DNA of 7,010 nt from Prevotellaceae bacterium (GCA_031257655.1 JAIROF010000191.1:1-7010), one strand, 5' to 3'. Positions 1 through 5,670 are shown, numbered from the stretch's first letter. A program made the numbers and translations. The notes: a model not told the origin generated them from the letters alone.

Positions 1-360
1 ACGAACACCAAAAATAAGCACGAGTGAGTAAATGAGGTTCTTTGGGCGCAAGCAAAATCTGCGAAAATTTGGCTAATTCTTTTTTTGGATGATGTCCTTA
101 TTCTATTAACATAAAAACATATTTTGTTGATTGTTAAGCATTTGCAATGTTTTGGTAAAATTGATAACTGTTTGATCATTTGCCAATTAAAGTTCATATC
201 AATAGATCATGGACACTACCCAGATTTACACAGATTGCGCAGCTTTCTACGAAAAAAAATCGTGCAATTCATTGGCACTTGCTGCCGCCGCAGGTCTTAT
301 CTGTGCAAATCGGTGTAATCTGTAGATAACTCCATTCCATTGCTTGCGGTCAACGCAGAG
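1..360. other. AT-rich non-coding stretch upstream of the FAH-family gene
   Basis: No reading frame here looks like a protein. The only ORF of any length (124-318, +) translates to a low-complexity product without recognisable motifs and runs through the inverted repeat. The region is visibly more AT-rich than the genes downstream. Apart from the inverted repeat at 221-322 I see nothing I can name. Confidence 0.6.
221..322. repeat. Diverged inverted repeat, arms about 22 nt, spacer about 60 nt
   Basis: The left arm at 221-242 (CAGATTTACACAGATTGCGC and on) is an imperfect reverse complement of the right arm at 299-322 (ATCTGTGCAAATCGGTGTAA and on). The core pairs with one indel and a few mismatches. 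The right arm continues into TCTGTAGATAAC, which resembles an 'atctgtgtaaatctgtg'-type sequence I recall as dispersed in Bacteroidota intergenic regions; that recollection is not verified here. No ORF or transposase lies between the arms, so a non-coding dispersed element or a long hairpin is more likely than an insertion sequence. Confidence 0.5.
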
Positions 361-391
361 TTGACAGTTCGGATATTCGTGCCTATCTTTG
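361..391 (+). promoter_or_regulatory. Bacteroidota-type promoter for the FAH-family gene
   Basis: TTG at 361-363 is followed after 20 bases by TATCTTTG at 384-391. This matches the Bacteroidota primary sigma consensus (-33 TTTG/TTG and -7 TAnnTTTG). Transcription would start near 397, about 10 bases before the ATG at 408, giving a very short leader. It is probably the head promoter of the + strand gene block. Confidence 0.65.
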
Positions 392-407
392 CACAAAAAA
401 TCGTTCC

Positions 408-1022
408 ATGAAGATCATCTGCATAGCGCATAGCTATTCCGGGCATGGCGTAGCGCGTCAGGATGAGTGCGCAGGCCATCCGGTATTTTTTATGAAGCCC
501 GACACGGCGCTGCTGCGCAACCACCAGCCGCTGTACTACCCCAAGTTTACGCAGGACTTGCGGTGCGAGGTAGCGCTGGTGCTGCGCGTATGCCGGCTTG
601 GGCGCAGCATAAGCGAGCGGTTTGCGCACCGCTACTACGCCGAGGTTGGCGTTGGCGTCGACTTCACGGCGGGCGACGTGCAGCGCGAATGTCGGCAGCG
701 CGGCTTGCCGTGGGAGATGAGCAAATCCTTTGACTATTCGGCGCCGGTCAGCCCCGAATTTGTGCCCCTGTCGGCCTTGCAGAATGCCGCCGACATCCGC
801 TTTTCGCTGGACTTGAACGGCAAAACGGTGCAGCAGGGCAGCAGCGGCAGCCTGACGTTCAGCTTCAACCGCCTAATATCCTGCATATCGAGCTACGTTA
901 TGCTCCGAACGGGCGACCTCATCTTCACAGGCGCACCCTCGGAGAGCGTAGCCGTAAAAATGGGCGACCGGCTGGTGGCAAAAATCGAAGAAAAACCAAT
1001 GCTGACGGTGGAGATAAAGTGA
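408..1022 (+). CDS. FAH-family protein (fumarylacetoacetate hydrolase domain), 204 aa, diverged active site
   Basis: This is a compact single-domain member of the fumarylacetoacetate hydrolase (FAH) superfamily, whose metal-dependent members are hydrolases, decarboxylases or isomerases of small keto-acids. Visible landmarks in order are PVFFMKP (25-31), the metal-ligand strand CEVALVLRV (53-61), RFAHRYYAEVGVGVDFTAGD (71-90), the conserved lysine in SKSFD (K106), the NG...Q strand (137-142) and GDLIFTGAP (169-177). The length of about 205 aa fits bacterial single-domain homologues. D85 and K106 are kept. However, the ExE metal-ligand pair reads E54-V-A56, the family's H-x-x-E motif near the N terminus reads H13-G-V-A16, and TGTP reads TGAP. 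Family membership is secure, but catalytic competence is doubtful. The ATG lies just downstream of a good promoter. Its stop overlaps a GTG (1019) that opens the frame of the next gene. The natural substrate cannot be told from sequence. Confidence 0.88.
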   Translation: MKIICIAHSYSGHGVARQDECAGHPVFFMKPDTALLRNHQPLYYPKFTQDLRCEVALVLRVCRLGRSISERFAHRYYAEVGVGVDFTAGDVQRECRQRGLPWEMSKSFDYSAPVSPEFVPLSALQNAADIRFSLDLNGKTVQQGSSGSLTFSFNRLISCISSYVMLRTGDLIFTGAPSESVAVKMGDRLVAKIEEKPMLTVEIK

Positions 1023-1138
1023 GATTAAAGAACTTTAGCTGCCCAAAATGCCATACTTTCCCCCAAAAACGCTACATTTATGATTTCATTTTTTTGTCCT
1101 CCTTCCATGAGAAGGGGGCGTCTCCGTTAGATTTTTTG

Positions 1139-2164
1139 ATGTTAACTTGGATAAACAACATAGAGGCGCTACGTAGCATGCTGAGCAGCGCGCGGCAATG
1201 CCTTGTAACCTCTCACGTAAACCCCGACGGCGACGCCGTAGGCGCCTCGCTGGCGTGGTGGAGCTACTTAAAGGCCGCGTATCCGGCAATGGAAGCCCGC
1301 GTAGCGTTTCCCAACAGGTACCCGGAGTTCTTGGGGTGGATAGAGGGCGCCGCTCAGGTAGCGGTATATACCGACGACAAGGAGAAAGAGGCCATACAGG
1401 ATTACGTAAAGGGGTGCGACCTCATTTTTTGCCTCGACTTTAACGCCATCAACCGCTTGGACAGCTTGAGCGAAGCGCTGGCCGACCATAGCGCGCCCCG
1501 CGTGCTGATAGACCACCACCGGCAACCTGCCGACGAATTTGACCTCGTGTTTTCGGATATTTCCATGAGCTCCACCTCCGAATTTGTCTACCGGATAGTA
1601 AAGGCGCTGGACGGAAAAATGCTGCTGAGCAAGGGCGCTGCCGAGGCGCTGTACGCTGGGTTGATAACCGACACCGGCTCGTTTAGCTTTAGCGTCAACA
1701 CGCCGGAAACGTTCCGCATGGCGGCTGACCTCATGGAGCTTGGCATAGACAAAAACGAAGTGGCCGGCAAAGTGTACGACAGCTACTCCGAAAAGCGAAT
1801 GCGCCTGCTGGGCTACTGCCTGCAAAGCAAAATGCGGGTGTTCCCCAAGCACAGGGCGGCCTGCATTGCCCTTTCGCGGAGCGAGCTCGAGGAGTTTTGC
1901 TTTCAGCCCGGCGATACGGAGGGGTTTGTAAACTTCCCCCTCTCCATCAAAAAAGTGCGGCTGGCGGCGCTATTCATGGAATCCTCCGACAGGACACATA
2001 TCCGCGTTTCCCTCCGCTCTAAGGGAAAAGACCTTTCGGTGAACGAGCTGGCGCAAAAATACTTCAACGGAGGGGGACACTTCAACGCATCCGGCGGAAA
2101 GTATTTCGACTCGCTGAAAAATTGCGAGGCCTATTTTGAAAAAATCTTGAAAGACGAATTTTGA
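1139..2164 (+). CDS. DHH-DHHA1 phosphoesterase, NrnA-like (oligoribonuclease / PAP phosphatase type), 341 aa
   Basis: This is a cytoplasmic manganese-dependent phosphoesterase of the DHH superfamily. NrnA-type members degrade short oligoribonucleotides (nanoRNA, pGpG), and some dephosphorylate pAp; which activity applies here is inference. All expected motifs are present: SHVNPDGDAVG (25-35; H26, D30, D32), FCLD (D100), the signature IDHH (124-127), AGLITDTGSFSF (173-184; D178), and in the C-terminal DHHA1 domain FNGGGHFNASGG (309-320). The length is normal for the family. The frame is open upstream to a GTG at 1019 overlapping the FAH stop. The extra 40 residues are AT-rich and precede the usual start of the fold, so I chose the ATG at 1139 (MLTWINNIEALRSML). 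The stop TGA shares a base with the ATG of the next gene, suggesting translational coupling. I recall nrnA-like genes beside gldI in Bacteroidota, which supports the pairing. Confidence 0.92.
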   Translation: MLTWINNIEALRSMLSSARQCLVTSHVNPDGDAVGASLAWWSYLKAAYPAMEARVAFPNRYPEFLGWIEGAAQVAVYTDDKEKEAIQDYVKGCDLIFCLDFNAINRLDSLSEALADHSAPRVLIDHHRQPADEFDLVFSDISMSSTSEFVYRIVKALDGKMLLSKGAAEALYAGLITDTGSFSFSVNTPETFRMAADLMELGIDKNEVAGKVYDSYSEKRMRLLGYCLQSKMRVFPKHRAACIALSRSELEEFCFQPGDTEGFVNFPLSIKKVRLAALFMESSDRTHIRVSLRSKGKDLSVNELAQKYFNGGGHFNASGGKYFDSLKNCEAYFEKILKDEF

Positions 2165-2793
2165 TGCCCTACAAGCTACCTGTTATACCCTGCATGGTAA
2201 GTAAAACCAAGGCGCGAGCGCATGGCGCACCATTCTTTTTTAGAACGCTGGGAGCATGGCAAAATAATTTTTTGCCCATATATCTCACGTTTTTTGTACT
2301 TTTGCAGGCGCAATGCGGCAGGCCGGAGCAGGCGCCATACGCGCCGGCGGTATCGCGCGACAGGCAGCGGCTACAGGAGGTGAACAAATACTTGAGCGAA
2401 AAGGAGCAGGATGTGCTGCAATCCTACGTCCGCCGCCAGCAGCTGGACATGAAGCAAAGCCAGCTCGGCTACTTTTACCAGCTGGTAACGGAGGGTAGGG
2501 GGGCGAAAATTTCGGTAGACGATGTCGCGCACCTGCACGGCGCCATCTTTTTGCTCGACGGCACGCCCTGCTACACCTACAGCGAGCAGCAGCCGCTGGA
2601 GGTAAAGGTGGGCAGCTTTTCCGGCATTACGGGTTTAAACACAGCGCTGCTGGGCGTGAGGCAGGGAGCGCATCTGCGGCTTGTCTTTCCGGCATACCTG
2701 GCCTTTGGGCTTTTGGGCGACGGCCATAAAATACCGCCCCGAAGCCCGCTGGTTTGCGACCTGTGGGTGGGAGCGGTAGTGAAAAAAAAGTAG
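2164..2793 (+). CDS. GldI-like FKBP-type peptidyl-prolyl isomerase lipoprotein, 209 aa
   Basis: This is probably an envelope lipoprotein with one FKBP domain, resembling GldI, the gliding-associated PPIase lipoprotein of Flavobacterium. A hydrophobic stretch (about 36-48) ends at C51 (VLLQAQC), a plausible lipidation cysteine although Q at -1 is atypical. A charged helical linker follows (about 64-96), then the FKBP domain (about 100-205) with VAHLHGAIFLLDG, VGSFSGITGLNTAL, PAYLAFG and IPPRSPLVCDL. Of the classical FKBP pocket, the Tyr in the first strand is His (HLHG) and the Phe-Asp pair is absent (CYTY), as is common in GldI-like proteins. The ATG at 2164 overlaps the upstream stop by one base. 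This gives an unusually long 50-residue leader, so a start at ATG 2194 or a re-initiated transcript from the internal promoter-like site at 2271-2304 is possible. Family assignment is fairly sure; substrate and gliding role are unknown. Confidence 0.8.
   Translation: MPYKLPVIPCMVSKTKARAHGAPFFFRTLGAWQNNFLPIYLTFFVLLQAQCGRPEQAPYAPAVSRDRQRLQEVNKYLSEKEQDVLQSYVRRQQLDMKQSQLGYFYQLVTEGRGAKISVDDVAHLHGAIFLLDGTPCYTYSEQQPLEVKVGSFSGITGLNTALLGVRQGAHLRLVFPAYLAFGLLGDGHKIPPRSPLVCDLWVGAVVKKK
2271..2304 (+). promoter_or_regulatory. Possible internal promoter inside the GldI-like leader
   Basis: TTTG at 2271-2274 and TACTTTTG at 2297-2304 are separated by 22 bases, a good fit to the Bacteroidota TTTG...TAnnTTTG pattern. 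It lies in an AT-rich patch that also encodes the hydrophobic signal segment, so the match may come from coding constraint. If active, the transcript would start near 2310, within the codons around C51, and would serve the downstream FKBP genes rather than full-length GldI-like protein. Confidence 0.3.
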
Positions 2794-2816
2794 CCCGAAA
2801 ATGCTGAACGCCGATT

Positions 2817-3779
2817 ATGCCGATTATTTTGACATTCCTTTGCGCTATGAACTTGAGCAACGCTACCACATACCGGGCTTGTAACCGGGCTTGCCATCCG
2901 ACCCGCGCCGGCTTCGGGCGCTGGCTGGCCGTAGCCGGGTTTGCCGCCTGCCTTTTGCAGCATCCGCCGGGCGCAGCGGCGCAAACCTACACCCCCCTGA
3001 GCAGCGATATCCGCTACTGTATTTATGCCTTGGGCGCGGGGAATGTAAAAATCGGCAAAGGCTGCTACGTAAAGCTCGCCGTGAGCGCAGCAGCGCAGCA
3101 GGGAGGCAAGGTCTTTGGGCGCACCTGCTGGCTGCCGATAGGCGACGACCCCGCGAAAAATTCGCTCGAATCGTGCCTCCTGACCTTTTCGCGAGGCGAC
3201 AGCGTGGGGTTTATAATGCCGGCAAAAATATTTTCGTCGAGCTTTATCAGCCACCCTAAGCTAAAGGGCGTAGCGGGCAACGACCCGCTGCACGTGCGCA
3301 TGCGCGTGCTGCGCGTAGTGGAGCCGGATGTTGTGCTGGACGATGGCTACGAAAAGTTCTGCGCCGACTATGTGGCCTACGAAACCCGCCTGGCCAACCT
3401 CTACCTGCGGCAACATGCCGGCTTTAGTAAGACAGGCGATATCTGGAAAAAGCGCACAAAACCGGGCAACGGCAAAAAACCGCAAAAGTTTGGCGACGTA
3501 ATGCACATTGCCTACGAAGGCTATTTTCTTAACGGCACAAAGTTCGACTCCAGCGGAAAGGACGGGCAGCCGTTTCGCTACGTGCGGGGGCAGCAGTGGC
3601 AGCTGCTGGCGGGGCTGGTGACGGCGCTGGCCACCATGAGCGAAGGCGAAAACGCTACCTTCCTCCTGCCTTCAGCGCTGGCCTTCGGCGCAAAAGGGCT
3701 TGCCGACATTGTGCCGCCATTCACGCCGGTAGTGTACGAAATAGTAGTGCAAAAAGTAGCAAATGCAAACAGTAAATAA
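2817..3779 (+). CDS. Exported FKBP-type peptidyl-prolyl isomerase, 320 aa, with N-terminal FKBP-like domain
   Basis: The C-terminal part (about 222-313) is a clear FKBP domain. It has FGDVMHIAYEGYFLNGTKFDSS (Y233, F243, D244 keep the classical pocket), a pocket-floor segment QLLAGLVTAL where the usual Trp is replaced, LPSALAFGAKG (284-294) and IVPPFTPVVYEIVV. This is the best-preserved PPIase site of the cluster. Residues about 57-170 look like a second, degenerate FKBP-like domain (KIGKGCYVKL, RGDSVGFIMPA, LHVRMRVLRVVEP) without the FD signature; that is inference. The N terminus has a basic region then a hydrophobic segment (WLAVAGFAACLL) and an AAA-Q site near 53-56, suggesting signal peptidase I cleavage and a periplasmic location. 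A lipoprotein reading at C45 is less likely. It starts 23 bases after the previous gene; ATG 2847 (M11) is an alternative start with a shorter leader. It is probably co-transcribed with its neighbours. Confidence 0.83.
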   Translation: MPIILTFLCAMNLSNATTYRACNRACHPTRAGFGRWLAVAGFAACLLQHPPGAAAQTYTPLSSDIRYCIYALGAGNVKIGKGCYVKLAVSAAAQQGGKVFGRTCWLPIGDDPAKNSLESCLLTFSRGDSVGFIMPAKIFSSSFISHPKLKGVAGNDPLHVRMRVLRVVEPDVVLDDGYEKFCADYVAYETRLANLYLRQHAGFSKTGDIWKKRTKPGNGKKPQKFGDVMHIAYEGYFLNGTKFDSSGKDGQPFRYVRGQQWQLLAGLVTALATMSEGENATFLLPSALAFGAKGLADIVPPFTPVVYEIVVQKVANANSK

Positions 3780-3791
3780 ATAAAAAATAAA

Positions 3792-4307
3792 TTGTCAAAT
3801 TCTATCTTATACGGCTTGTTGGGCCTCCTGCTGATGCTTGCCCTTACCCCCTCGTGCAAAGACGACGATACGGAGGACAAGCAGCGAAAGGATATTGAGC
3901 GATACATCACCAGCTCCCTGCGGGCGGAAATCGACGAAAAAGACGGCGTGTACTACGTGCCGGTTACCGTTGACTCAAGCCCCGACCGAGTTGCGGTAGA
4001 GGTGGGCAACCTCGTGACGCTGGCCTACGAGGCAAGAACGCTGAGCGGCGCGCTTTTTGCCGCAAGCGACGACGCAGACTCTACCGCCATCAAAGCTGGA
4101 CTGGAACCCTTACCGGCAATCGACCTGGAGGTGGGTACCGGTAAGCTGATAGCCGGTTTGGACAGGGGCTTGCTGCGCATGGCGCAGGGCGAACAAGCGC
4201 TGCTGATATTCCCATTTTCGCTGGGATACGGCAAAGAGTATGTTGGCTTGGTGCCTTCGCAATCGGCGCTGATATTTAATGTGCTTGTTGTGGAAGTGAA
4301 AAAATAA
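3792..4307 (+). CDS. Small FKBP-like lipoprotein, 171 aa from TTG; true start uncertain
   Basis: This is a lipoprotein with one FKBP-like domain. A hydrophobic signal (ILYGLLGLLLMLALTPSC) ends at C22, followed by an acidic tether KDDDTEDK typical of surface or periplasmic lipoproteins. The domain (about 52-171) shows VTLAYEARTLSGALFAAS (Y79 kept; the FD pair reads F89-A90), VGTGKLIAGLDRGL, PFSLGYG (Y146 kept) and VPSQSALIFNVLVVEV. Loss of the pocket Asp makes strong PPIase activity doubtful. There is no ATG in a suitable place. TTG at 3792 is the first conventional start but leaves a signal peptide without any basic residue. The in-frame codon directly after the previous stop is ATA (3780), and starting there would add I/M-K-N-K, a normal signal-peptide n-region. 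The gene therefore may use ATA or may have lost its ATG. The distance to the previous stop is 0-12 bases. Confidence 0.8.
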   Translation: MSNSILYGLLGLLLMLALTPSCKDDDTEDKQRKDIERYITSSLRAEIDEKDGVYYVPVTVDSSPDRVAVEVGNLVTLAYEARTLSGALFAASDDADSTAIKAGLEPLPAIDLEVGTGKLIAGLDRGLLRMAQGEQALLIFPFSLGYGKEYVGLVPSQSALIFNVLVVEVKK

Positions 4308-4322
4308 CAGAATATAGAATTA

Positions 4323-4427
4323 TAGAATGTAGAATGTAGAATGTAGAATGTAGAATGTAGAATGTAGAATGCGGAATGCAAAATGCAAAATGCAAAATGC
4401 AAAATGCAAAATGCGGAATGCGGAATG
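4323..4427 (+). repeat. Tandem heptamer array, 15 units of 7 bp
   Basis: Consecutive units are seven TAGAATG (4323-4371), one CGGAATG, five CAAAATG (4379-4413) and two CGGAATG (4414-4427). All share the pattern NNRAATG (R is A or G), and the array is uninterrupted. Each unit ends in ATG, so start codons occur every 7 bases and cycle through all three frames. The array fills the spacer between the third and fourth FKBP genes, starting 15 bases after the stop of the third. A copy-number change of one unit shifts frame by one, which makes it a candidate contingency locus or simply an expanding intergenic satellite. Confidence 0.9.
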
Positions 4428-4464
4428 TATAATTCAAAATTCAGAAATCAAAATTTATTTATGA
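4369..4464 (+). other. Small upstream ORF from the heptamer array, ending on the lipoprotein start (ATGA overlap)
   Basis: From ATG 4369 (with later in-frame ATGs at 4390 and 4411) a 31-codon frame runs through the array. It ends at TGA 4462-4464, which overlaps the ATG of the fourth FKBP gene at 4461. This is the geometry of translational coupling. The peptide is a repeat of M-Q-N-A-K-C type and has no recognisable function. The overlap may be chance, since any array with ATGs in every frame will produce such ORFs. Confidence 0.25.
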
Positions 4465-5543
4465 GAAAATTTTTTGTGTTGGCAGCAATGGCTGCGCTTG
4501 TATTGTTGGCTTCGCGCTGTGCAAAGAATCCCTCCGAGTCGTGGCAAGACGCCGAGCTGCAGCTGATAAAATCCACCGTTAAGGTGCATTTTCCCAATGC
4601 CCGTCTAATAAAAGACGATAGCTCCCTGTGGGTACTTGCGCATGCTAAAAGTACGTCGGGAAACCTCAGAGCGCCGCAGGAGGATGGCTACGTGGAGTTT
4701 GCCTACTGCGGGCGGCTGCTCCCCATTTCGCGAAGCGTGGTTTACCAAACTACCGATTCGCTGGAAGCCCGTCGGCTGGGCACTTACGCCGCTACAACGC
4801 ACTACGCCCCCATATTTGCCTACTACCACGTCGACTACATGCAGACAGCCCTGCATGATGCGCTGAAGGAAATGCACGAGGGCGACACCCTCACCGTGCT
4901 GTCGGCGTCGTGGCACGCCTTTGGCTCGACAGGAACAACGGGCGTGGCGGCAAATACGCCGGTTATTTTTACCCTCACCCTCAACGAAGCTGTGGCAAAC
5001 GCCGACTCTGCCGCCGCGCGCGAGCTGCGCATGGTGGAGACCTACGTAGCTACCTACAACGCCGCAGCCCTTGACGCAAATGCGCCGACGTTTGCGCCGG
5101 CCAAAGATTCTACGGGGACGCCGCTGGAGGGCATTTACGTGTGCTACATAGACACCGTGCCCCGAAACGATAGCACGCCATACGCCCAAACGGGCGATGC
5201 GCTAAACCTGAAGTACTCCGGATACTTCCTTCGGGATGGCTTTTTGCTGGATTCCAACATTGGCACGGATGTCTACGAGGCGGGCTGGAGCGTTGACACC
5301 GCCTCCAGCACGTCCACCTACCAGACCTACTATTCGCACACTTTTTCGAAAGCTTTGCTGGCCACCTCTTCCGTAAAAGCCTTTGACGTGGCGCTGCTCA
5401 ACATTGCCGTAGGCAGCAGGGTCGCGGTAGCGTTCACCTCGAGCTACGGCTATGGCTCCTCCGGCACCACTACGAGCACTACCCGACCCATATACCCCTA
5501 CACGCCGCTGCGCTTTTACATCTCCTTTGTGAGCATACCGTAA
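4461..5543 (+). CDS. Two-domain FKBP-like lipoprotein, 360 aa
   Basis: I chose the ATG at 4461 because it gives a clean lipoprotein signal, MRKFFVLAAMAALVLLASRC, with lipidation expected at C20 (Arg at -1 is unusual). The frame is open further upstream to ATG 4383, but those 26 residues are translated heptamer repeat. Two FKBP-like domains follow. The first (about 60-177) has EDGYVEFAYCG, HEGDTLTVL, WHAFGSTG and TPVIFTLTL. The second (about 220-358) has GDALNLKYSGYFLRDGFLLDS (Y252; FD becomes L263-D264), VKAFDVALLNIAVGSRVAVAF, YGYGSSG (329-335) and TPLRFYISFV. A Thr/Ser-rich insertion before the final strand (GTTTSTTRP) and a Ser/Thr-rich loop at 280-290 enlarge the second domain. Neither domain has the full classical active site, so it may act as an envelope chaperone or binding protein rather than a fast isomerase. 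It is the last + strand gene of the cluster and converges on trmN6. Confidence 0.82.
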   Translation: MRKFFVLAAMAALVLLASRCAKNPSESWQDAELQLIKSTVKVHFPNARLIKDDSSLWVLAHAKSTSGNLRAPQEDGYVEFAYCGRLLPISRSVVYQTTDSLEARRLGTYAATTHYAPIFAYYHVDYMQTALHDALKEMHEGDTLTVLSASWHAFGSTGTTGVAANTPVIFTLTLNEAVANADSAAARELRMVETYVATYNAAALDANAPTFAPAKDSTGTPLEGIYVCYIDTVPRNDSTPYAQTGDALNLKYSGYFLRDGFLLDSNIGTDVYEAGWSVDTASSTSTYQTYYSHTFSKALLATSSVKAFDVALLNIAVGSRVAVAFTSSYGYGSSGTTTSTTRPIYPYTPLRFYISFVSIP

Positions 5544-5585
5544 GGCCTGTCTGAACTCGGATTTTTTTTGATTTGAATGAGTGCG

Positions 5586-5624
5586 ATGCACAGCGAGACG
5601 CACGGCGTACGCCTCGCTGTGCAT
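5586..5624. repeat. REP-like palindrome, 39 bp with 19-nt arms
   Basis: The outer 12 bases pair perfectly (ATGCACAGCGAG at 5586-5597 with CTCGCTGTGCAT at 5613-5624). Pairing continues inward to 19-nt arms around a single central base, with two mismatches. In - strand RNA both mismatches become G-U wobbles, so the hairpin is essentially complete in the trmN6 read-through transcript. The inner 21 bases (5595-5615) are a variant of the palindrome at 5650-5670. It could stop RNA decay or act as a terminator between convergent genes, but no U-run follows it on the - strand. Confidence 0.7.
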
Positions 5625-5649
5625 TGCGCCTCAGCGCCATTTTCGTCTT

Positions 5650-5670
5650 GAGACGCACGCCGTGCGTCTC
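5650..5670. repeat. REP-like palindrome, 21 bp with perfect 10-nt arms
   Basis: GAGACGCACG (5650-5659) is the exact reverse complement of CGTGCGTCTC (5661-5670), with one central base. It differs from the core of the upstream palindrome (5595-5615) at only three of 21 positions, so the two are copies of the same element. The pattern resembles short dispersed palindromes of other Bacteroidota intergenic regions, from memory and unverified. Confidence 0.7.

Noticed and set aside
221..322. Insertion sequence bounded by inverted repeats
   Set aside because: The spacer of about 60 bases is far too short for a transposase and no target duplication is evident.
2833..2845. Promoter (TTCCTTTG) just before ATG 2847
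   Set aside because: The TA of TAnnTTTG is missing and there is no -33 partner; the spacing to the ATG would leave almost no leader.
2577..3254. Minus-strand 225-codon ORF spanning the first and second FKBP genes
   Set aside because: It crosses two well-supported + strand genes and their junction, with no recognisable domain.
4323..4427. CRISPR-like array
   Set aside because: The units are directly adjacent 7-mers with no spacers between them, unlike 25-40 bp repeats with unique spacers.
4383..4460. Extended N terminus of the fourth FKBP protein
   Set aside because: These 26 codons are translated repeat, and the natural lipoprotein signal starts at the ATG at 4461.
4605..5189. Long - strand ORF inside the fourth FKBP gene
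   Set aside because: It is the shadow of a GC-rich gene. The + strand product has a signal peptide and FKBP motifs, while this one is Arg/His/Gly-rich without motifs.
5544..5570. Rho-independent terminator after the fourth FKBP gene
   Set aside because: There is an eight-T run at about 5561-5568, but I find no convincing GC-rich stem directly before it.
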